Shown: positions 5,981 to 9,923 of the stretch, piece after piece
How the letters are laid out: each line of letters starts with the position of its first letter
Numbering within the stretch: position 1 is the first letter of the stretch
Assembly (NCBI GenBank): GCA_964617995.1
Contig: CAZTXD010000135.1
Location: forward strand, 1 to 9,923
DNA from: CAZTXD01 sp964617995
Lineage (GTDB): Bacteria > Actinomycetota > Acidimicrobiia > Spongiisociales > ZC4RG35
Reading direction: 5' to 3'
DNA: 9,923 nt
Notes under the pieces: model-generated
Database searches by the model: none
What the model was told of the DNA's origin: nothing
What the model saw: only the letters and a program-made list of their open reading frames with translations
Made by a program: the position numbers and the translations under genes

Positions 5981-7828
5981 ATGACCGACGACGCCATGGT
6001 GCGCCGGGAGGCGACAGAGATAGACGCCGTGATCGCCGGTCAGACGATCGTCGATGTGTTCAACCGGAACGCAGATAAGCATGCCGATCGGCCGGCGATC
6101 CACTGGCGGGCAGGTGACGACTGGGAGAGCCTGACCTGGTCGGAGTATCGCACCCGGGTGCGGGAGCTCGCCGCCGGGCTCCAGACCCTGGGGGTGGGTC
6201 CAGGGAGCTTCACCGCCATCCAGGCCGGGAATCGCCCCGAGCACGTGATGGCCGACCTGGCTGCCATCCACCTCGGAGCAACCGGGGTGACCGTCTACTC
6301 CACGCTCGCCGCCAAGCAGGTCGCCTACATCGCCCGTGACTGTGGCGCCACGGTGGCGATCCTCGAAGACCTGACGTTCATGAAGCGCTGGGAGGAGATC
6401 CGGCCGGAGTTGGACGGCCTCCGCTATGTCATCCTGATGGAGGGAGCGGAGAACTACGCCGGGTCGGACTGGGTCCTGTCGTGGGACGACGTGCTGGCGC
6501 GGGGTCGGGAGAGCCTCACCGCCCACCCCGAGCTCATCGACACCAGCGGCATCCAGCCCGAAGGCATCGCCACCCTCATCTACACGTCGGGCACGACCGG
6601 CAATCCCAAGGGGGTCGTCATCACCCACCGCAACGTCATGTGGACCGCCGAGTCCGCCCGACGGGCGTTGGGTGTGATCGACCATCCACGTCTCGTGTCG
6701 TACCTGCCCCTGGCTCATATCGCCGAGCGGATCAGCAGCCACTATCTCGGTATCTACCTGGCGGGGGAGGTCTGGTACTGCCCGGACATGACCCAGGTAC
6801 TGGAGTATGTCCAGCAGGGCAGGCCGACCCTGTTCGTGGGTGTGCCCCGCGTGTGGGAGAAGTTCGCCACCCGTCTCAACACCCGGTTCGAGGAGGCGGA
6901 AGGGGTCAAGGGGGCACTGCTCTCGAAAGCGATCTCCCTCGGGACGAAGAAGGTGCAGACGGAGCAGGCGGGCGGATCCCTGGGAGGACTGGACGCCGCC
7001 CTGCACGGCCTGCTCGACCGACTCGTCCTCTCCAAGGTGCGCGAGCAGCTGGGGATGGACGCGGTGACGTTCGCCATAACCGCCGCCGCTCCCATCGCCC
7101 CGGACCTCATCACGTTCTTCCACTCCCTGGGTATCCCCCTGTTCGAGGTTTATGGCCTGTCCGAGAACACGGGTCCGGCGACCGCGAACGTGCCCGACGC
7201 ACTCCGTATCGGTTCTGTGGGGATCCCGATCCCGGGGGTAGAGGTGCGGCTGGGGGACGACGACGAGGTCCTGATCCGGGGCGGGATCGTCGCCGCCGGC
7301 TACTACAACCTCCCGACCGAGACAGAGGAGACCTTCGGGGCCGATGGCTGGCTGCACACCGGGGACCTGGGTCGCATCGACGACGACGGGTTCCTCCACA
7401 TCGTTGGCCGTAAGAAGGAGATCCTGATCACCGCCGCCGGCAAGAACGTGGCCCCGGCCAAGCTGGAGACGCTGCTCGGGAACCATCCGCTCGTGTCCAA
7501 GGCATGCATGGTGGGGGACGGCCGAAACTATCTGACGATGATCATCGCTCTCGATCCCGATGAGGCGCCGCTGTGGGCCGAGAAGCACCGGTTGACCTAC
7601 GAAGATCTGGCCAGTTTCTCGCGGGCCACCGAGGTGGTGTCGGAGATGGCCCGGGCCGTCGAGGAGGCCAACGAGCAGGTGGCGCGGGTGGAACAGGTGA
7701 AACGACACCTCATCGTGCCGGACGAATGGAGTCCCGAGACCGGGGAGGTGACGCCCTCTCTAAAGCTCAAGCGTCGGGTGGTGCTGGAGCGCTACGCAGA
7801 CCAAATCGATCAGATGTATGCCGGTTGA
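5981..7828 (+). CDS. Long-chain fatty-acid--CoA ligase (AMP-forming, FadD15-like)
   Basis: It activates a carboxylic acid with ATP and CoA through an acyl-adenylate. The 615-residue protein has all the ANL-superfamily landmarks: P-loop YTSGTTGNPKG (201-211), YGLSENTG (391-398), GWLHTGD (456-462), hinge motif GRKKEI (476-481) and the C-terminal TPSLKLKRR (591-599) with the catalytic lysine. The long stretch between about 300 and 360 (KGALLSKAISLGTKK and following) is typical of the roughly 600-residue FadD15/eukaryotic-like long-chain ligases rather than the shorter FadD group. Its start has a good Shine-Dalgarno. It is second in the operon, between a methylacyl-CoA racemase and an SDR dehydrogenase, so its substrate may be a methyl-branched or steroid-derived acid. 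The chain-length preference cannot be read from sequence. There is no signal peptide, so it is cytoplasmic or peripheral to the membrane. Confidence 0.95.
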   Translation: MTDDAMVRREATEIDAVIAGQTIVDVFNRNADKHADRPAIHWRAGDDWESLTWSEYRTRVRELAAGLQTLGVGPGSFTAIQAGNRPEHVMADLAAIHLGATGVTVYSTLAAKQVAYIARDCGATVAILEDLTFMKRWEEIRPELDGLRYVILMEGAENYAGSDWVLSWDDVLARGRESLTAHPELIDTSGIQPEGIATLIYTSGTTGNPKGVVITHRNVMWTAESARRALGVIDHPRLVSYLPLAHIAERISSHYLGIYLAGEVWYCPDMTQVLEYVQQGRPTLFVGVPRVWEKFATRLNTRFEEAEGVKGALLSKAISLGTKKVQTEQAGGSLGGLDAALHGLLDRLVLSKVREQLGMDAVTFAITAAAPIAPDLITFFHSLGIPLFEVYGLSENTGPATANVPDALRIGSVGIPIPGVEVRLGDDDEVLIRGGIVAAGYYNLPTETEETFGADGWLHTGDLGRIDDDGFLHIVGRKKEILITAAGKNVAPAKLETLLGNHPLVSKACMVGDGRNYLTMIIALDPDEAPLWAEKHRLTYEDLASFSRATEVVSEMARAVEEANEQVARVEQVKRHLIVPDEWSPETGEVTPSLKLKRRVVLERYADQIDQMYAG

Positions 7829-7832
7829 CGCC

Positions 7833-7837
7833 GGAGG
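7833..7837 (+). promoter_or_regulatory. Ribosome binding site that decides the SDR start
   Basis: GGAGG lies 7 nt before the in-frame GTG at 7845 and 15 nt after the start of the alternative ATG at 7818. The spacing supports GTG 7845. No comparable motif precedes 7818. Confidence 0.6.
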
Positions 7838-7844
7838 TGCTCCG

Positions 7845-8750
7845 GTGGCCTTCGACGGGAGAGTGGCGGTCGTCACCGGGGCAGGGAGCGGTCTCGGTCG
7901 TTCGTACGCCCTGGAGCTGGCCCGTCGTGGGGCCAAGGTAGTGGTCAACGACATCGGGGGTTCCGTGGATGGAAGTGGGGAGTCACGGTCTGCCGCCGAC
8001 GGGGTGGTGGACGAGATCGTCACTGCAGGTGGGGAGGCCGTCGCCAGCTACGACTCGGTGTCCGAACCTGATTCGGGGAGGGCCGTCGTCGACACGGCAG
8101 TCGACACCTTCGGCACCGTCGACGTTGTGATCAACAACGCCGGCATCCTACGGGATCGGAGCTTCACGAACATGACCGTCGACGAGCTGCATGCGGTTCT
8201 CGATGTTCACCTGCGCGGTGCCTTCTACGTCTCCCTGCCGGCGTTCGCCGTGATGAAGGAGAACGGATACGGCCGGTTCGTGTTCACGTCGTCCAACTCC
8301 GGGATCCTGGGGAACTTCGGGCAGGCGAACTACGGGGCGGCCAAGATGGGCCTGGTCGGCCTGTCCAATGTCCTCGCTATCGAGGGGGCCAAGCACGACA
8401 TCAAGTCGAATGCCATCGCCCCGGTGGCGCGGACGCGCATGACCGAGGAGCTGCTGGGAGCGTTGTCGGAGGCGGTCGATCCGGAACTGGTGACACCGAT
8501 GGTGGTGTATCTGGCGTCTGAGGCGTGCGGTCCCACCCATGAGGTGTTCTCGGCGGGAGCCGGCCGCTACGCCCGGTTCTTCGTGGGCCTCACCCCGGGC
8601 TGGTTCGCCGGCCGGGGCTCCCAGCCTACGGCGGAGGACATTTCGCGGCATCTGGAGGACATCCGTGACACAGAGGGCTTCTCGATCCTGGGCAGCGCCC
8701 CCGAGGAGCTGCAGCTCCTCGGGGAGACCGTGGCCGGGGGTGGACGATGA
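7845..8750 (+). CDS. SDR-family 3-hydroxyacyl-CoA / 17-beta-hydroxysteroid-type dehydrogenase
   Basis: This NAD(P)-dependent oxidoreductase probably oxidises a 3-hydroxyacyl-CoA during beta-oxidation, or a steroid hydroxyl. It has 301 residues. It shows the Rossmann motif TGAGSGLGR (11-19), NDIGG after the second strand (35-39; Asp36 favours NAD), NNAG (97-100), and the catalytic Ser150, Tyr163 and Lys167 in SSNSGILGNFGQANYGAAK. That active-site stretch and the N-terminus FDGRVAVVTGAG closely resemble the dehydrogenase domain of peroxisomal multifunctional enzyme 2 (17-beta-HSD4) and bacterial Hsd4A proteins. It lacks the hydratase and SCP2 domains of the eukaryotic fusion. GTG 7845 is preferred over ATG 7818 because of its Shine-Dalgarno and family N-terminus; the ATG would add nine residues and overlap the ligase gene by 11 nt. 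It starts 16 nt after the ligase and overlaps the next gene by ATGA. Confidence 0.92.
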   Translation: MAFDGRVAVVTGAGSGLGRSYALELARRGAKVVVNDIGGSVDGSGESRSAADGVVDEIVTAGGEAVASYDSVSEPDSGRAVVDTAVDTFGTVDVVINNAGILRDRSFTNMTVDELHAVLDVHLRGAFYVSLPAFAVMKENGYGRFVFTSSNSGILGNFGQANYGAAKMGLVGLSNVLAIEGAKHDIKSNAIAPVARTRMTEELLGALSEAVDPELVTPMVVYLASEACGPTHEVFSAGAGRYARFFVGLTPGWFAGRGSQPTAEDISRHLEDIRDTEGFSILGSAPEELQLLGETVAGGGR

Positions 8751-9923
8751 CCGACGCCGCCGTCGTGGTGCAGGAGGCGCTGGATCGGCTGCTCGCCGAG
8801 CACGATCCCGGCGACACCGCAGACACCGCGTTCTGGGGCGCCCAGTTCGACGCCGGGCTGGCATGGGTTCACTTCCCGAAGGGCCATGGCGGGCTGGGGG
8901 TGGCCCCTGGGTATCAGAGCAGGGTGTTCGAGCGTCTCGACGCTGCCGGTGCTTCCCGCTCGAACCTCTCCCGCAACGTGATCGGCTACGGGATGGGAGC
9001 TCCCACCGTGCTCACCCACGGAACCGAGGAGCAGAAGTCGCGATGGCTGCGTCCTCTGTTCACGGCCGAGGAGATCTGGTGCCAGCTTTTCAGTGAGCCC
9101 TCCGCGGGGTCGGATCTCGCCGGTCTGGCCACCCGGGCCGACCCCGATGGTGATGAGTGGGTAGTGAACGGGCAGAAGGTCTGGACGACGCTGGCGCATA
9201 TGGCGCGGTGGGGGATGCTGGTGGCGCGGACCGATCCCGAGCTGCCCAAGCACCAGGGCCTCACCTACTTCATCGTCGACATGCATCAGCCCGGGGTGGA
9301 GGTCCGTCCCCTACGCCAAATCACCGGCGAGGCGGAGTTCAACGAGGTGTACTTCACCGACGCCCGCGTCGCCGACCGCAACCGGCTCGGCGGGGTGGGC
9401 GACGGCTGGAGGGTCTCATTGACCACGCTGATGAACGAGCGGGTCGCCATCGGTGCGGCCACCCCTGGCCGAGGGGAGGGAGCCATCGGGATGGCGGTTG
9501 ACCTCTGGAGGGAGCGCGGCGATGGAGATCCAGTCACACGGGACCGGCTCATGCGCCTGTGGGTCGAGGCCGAGGTGCTGCGGCTCACGAACGTGCGGGC
9601 CGCCCGGTCACGATCCGAGGGGACGCCGGGGCCGGAGGGATCGACCGCCAAACTCCACTGGGCAGACCTGAACAAGCGGATCTACTCGTTCTGTGTCGAC
9701 CTCCTCGGCGAGGAAGGAATGCTCTATCCGGAGACGTACGTCTACCGGGCTCCCGACGAGTCGGCGATGGGGAGGCGCAGCCCGCAGATGAACTTCCTGC
9801 GGGCACGGGCGAACTCGATCGAAGGGGGAACGTCGGAGATCATGAAGAACATCCTCGGCGAGAGGGTCCTGGGTCTGCCCGGCGAGCCACGCATCGACAA
9901 GGACCTGCCGTGGCGGGAGGTGC
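8747..9923 (+). CDS. Acyl-CoA dehydrogenase (FadE type), 3'-truncated by window
   Basis: It performs FAD-dependent alpha,beta-desaturation of an acyl-CoA, the first oxidative step of beta-oxidation. The frame is open from ATG 8747 to the window end, giving 392 residues, close to a full-length subunit of about 390-400. Landmarks are the FAD/substrate-loop motif FSEPSAGSDLAG (115-126), the middle beta-domain with VNGQKVWTT, the strand ITGEAEFNEVYFTDARV, and the C-terminal IEGGTSEIMKNILGERVL. In that last motif Glu359 aligns with the catalytic base of medium-chain-type dehydrogenases, so the active site looks intact, unlike the non-catalytic partners of some heteromeric ChsE complexes. The start overlaps the SDR stop as ATGA, so translation is coupled. 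Substrate is inferred from context (branched or sterol side-chain CoA esters). The frame is not closed within the window. Confidence 0.93.
   Translation, partial: MTDAAVVVQEALDRLLAEHDPGDTADTAFWGAQFDAGLAWVHFPKGHGGLGVAPGYQSRVFERLDAAGASRSNLSRNVIGYGMGAPTVLTHGTEEQKSRWLRPLFTAEEIWCQLFSEPSAGSDLAGLATRADPDGDEWVVNGQKVWTTLAHMARWGMLVARTDPELPKHQGLTYFIVDMHQPGVEVRPLRQITGEAEFNEVYFTDARVADRNRLGGVGDGWRVSLTTLMNERVAIGAATPGRGEGAIGMAVDLWRERGDGDPVTRDRLMRLWVEAEVLRLTNVRAARSRSEGTPGPEGSTAKLHWADLNKRIYSFCVDLLGEEGMLYPETYVYRAPDESAMGRRSPQMNFLRARANSIEGGTSEIMKNILGERVLGLPGEPRIDKDLPWREV

Noticed and set aside
5480..7708. A 742-codon open frame on the minus strand opposite the racemase end and the ligase
   Set aside because: It is antisense to two genes with complete catalytic motifs. 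Its translation has no recognisable domain. Long antisense frames are expected in GC-rich coding DNA.

Overview
The window is about 9.9 kb of GC-rich chromosomal DNA with tightly packed genes. Frequent GTG/TTG starts, 4-nt stop/start overlaps, likely leaderless promoters and a FadD/FadE/Mcr-type lipid gene set suggest a high-GC actinobacterial lineage, perhaps an Acidimicrobiia-like organism. That placement is inference from gene style; there is no rRNA or marker gene here. I see no tRNA, rRNA, CRISPR array, transposase or phage gene.

Region 1 (1-2762, + strand) is the end of a peptide/nickel-type (Opp/Dpp) ABC importer operon. It holds the C-terminal part of an ATP-binding subunit, a DppB-type permease with an unusual extra membrane block, and a DppC-type permease. 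The permeases overlap by 4 nt (TTGA). The first permease appears to be coupled to a 12-codon leader ORF that has its own Shine-Dalgarno. The solute-binding protein and any second ATPase are not in view.

Region 2 (2763-2906) is a short convergent intergenic stretch with a 42-bp array built on a 7-bp unit (GGTTGTC) and two weak hairpins.

Region 3 (2907-4774, - strand) holds two tandem paralogous genes, overlapping by GTGA, for proteins of unknown function. Each has one N-terminal membrane anchor and an extracytoplasmic part made of two related modules with a cysteine pair each. The Cys-Cys spacing (20 in the first module, 23 in the second) is the same in both paralogs. This is the least explained part of the window.

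Region 4 (4775-4840) is a 66-bp divergent promoter region. On both strands a TANNNT -10-like hexamer lies 7-8 nt from the start codon, which fits leaderless transcripts.

Region 5 (4841-9923, + strand) is a fatty-acid catabolic operon: alpha-methylacyl-CoA racemase, long-chain acyl-CoA synthetase (FadD15-like), an SDR dehydrogenase resembling the 17-beta-HSD type 4 / Hsd4A group, and an acyl-CoA dehydrogenase cut by the window end. Gaps of 6 and 16 nt and a 4-nt overlap support one transcript. Together they could activate a carboxylic acid to its CoA thioester, epimerise a 2-methyl branch to the isomer an acyl-CoA dehydrogenase accepts, desaturate it, and oxidise the later 3-hydroxyacyl-CoA. 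This fits beta-oxidation of methyl-branched chains, such as isoprenoid or sterol side chains. Hydratase and thiolase are absent from the window.
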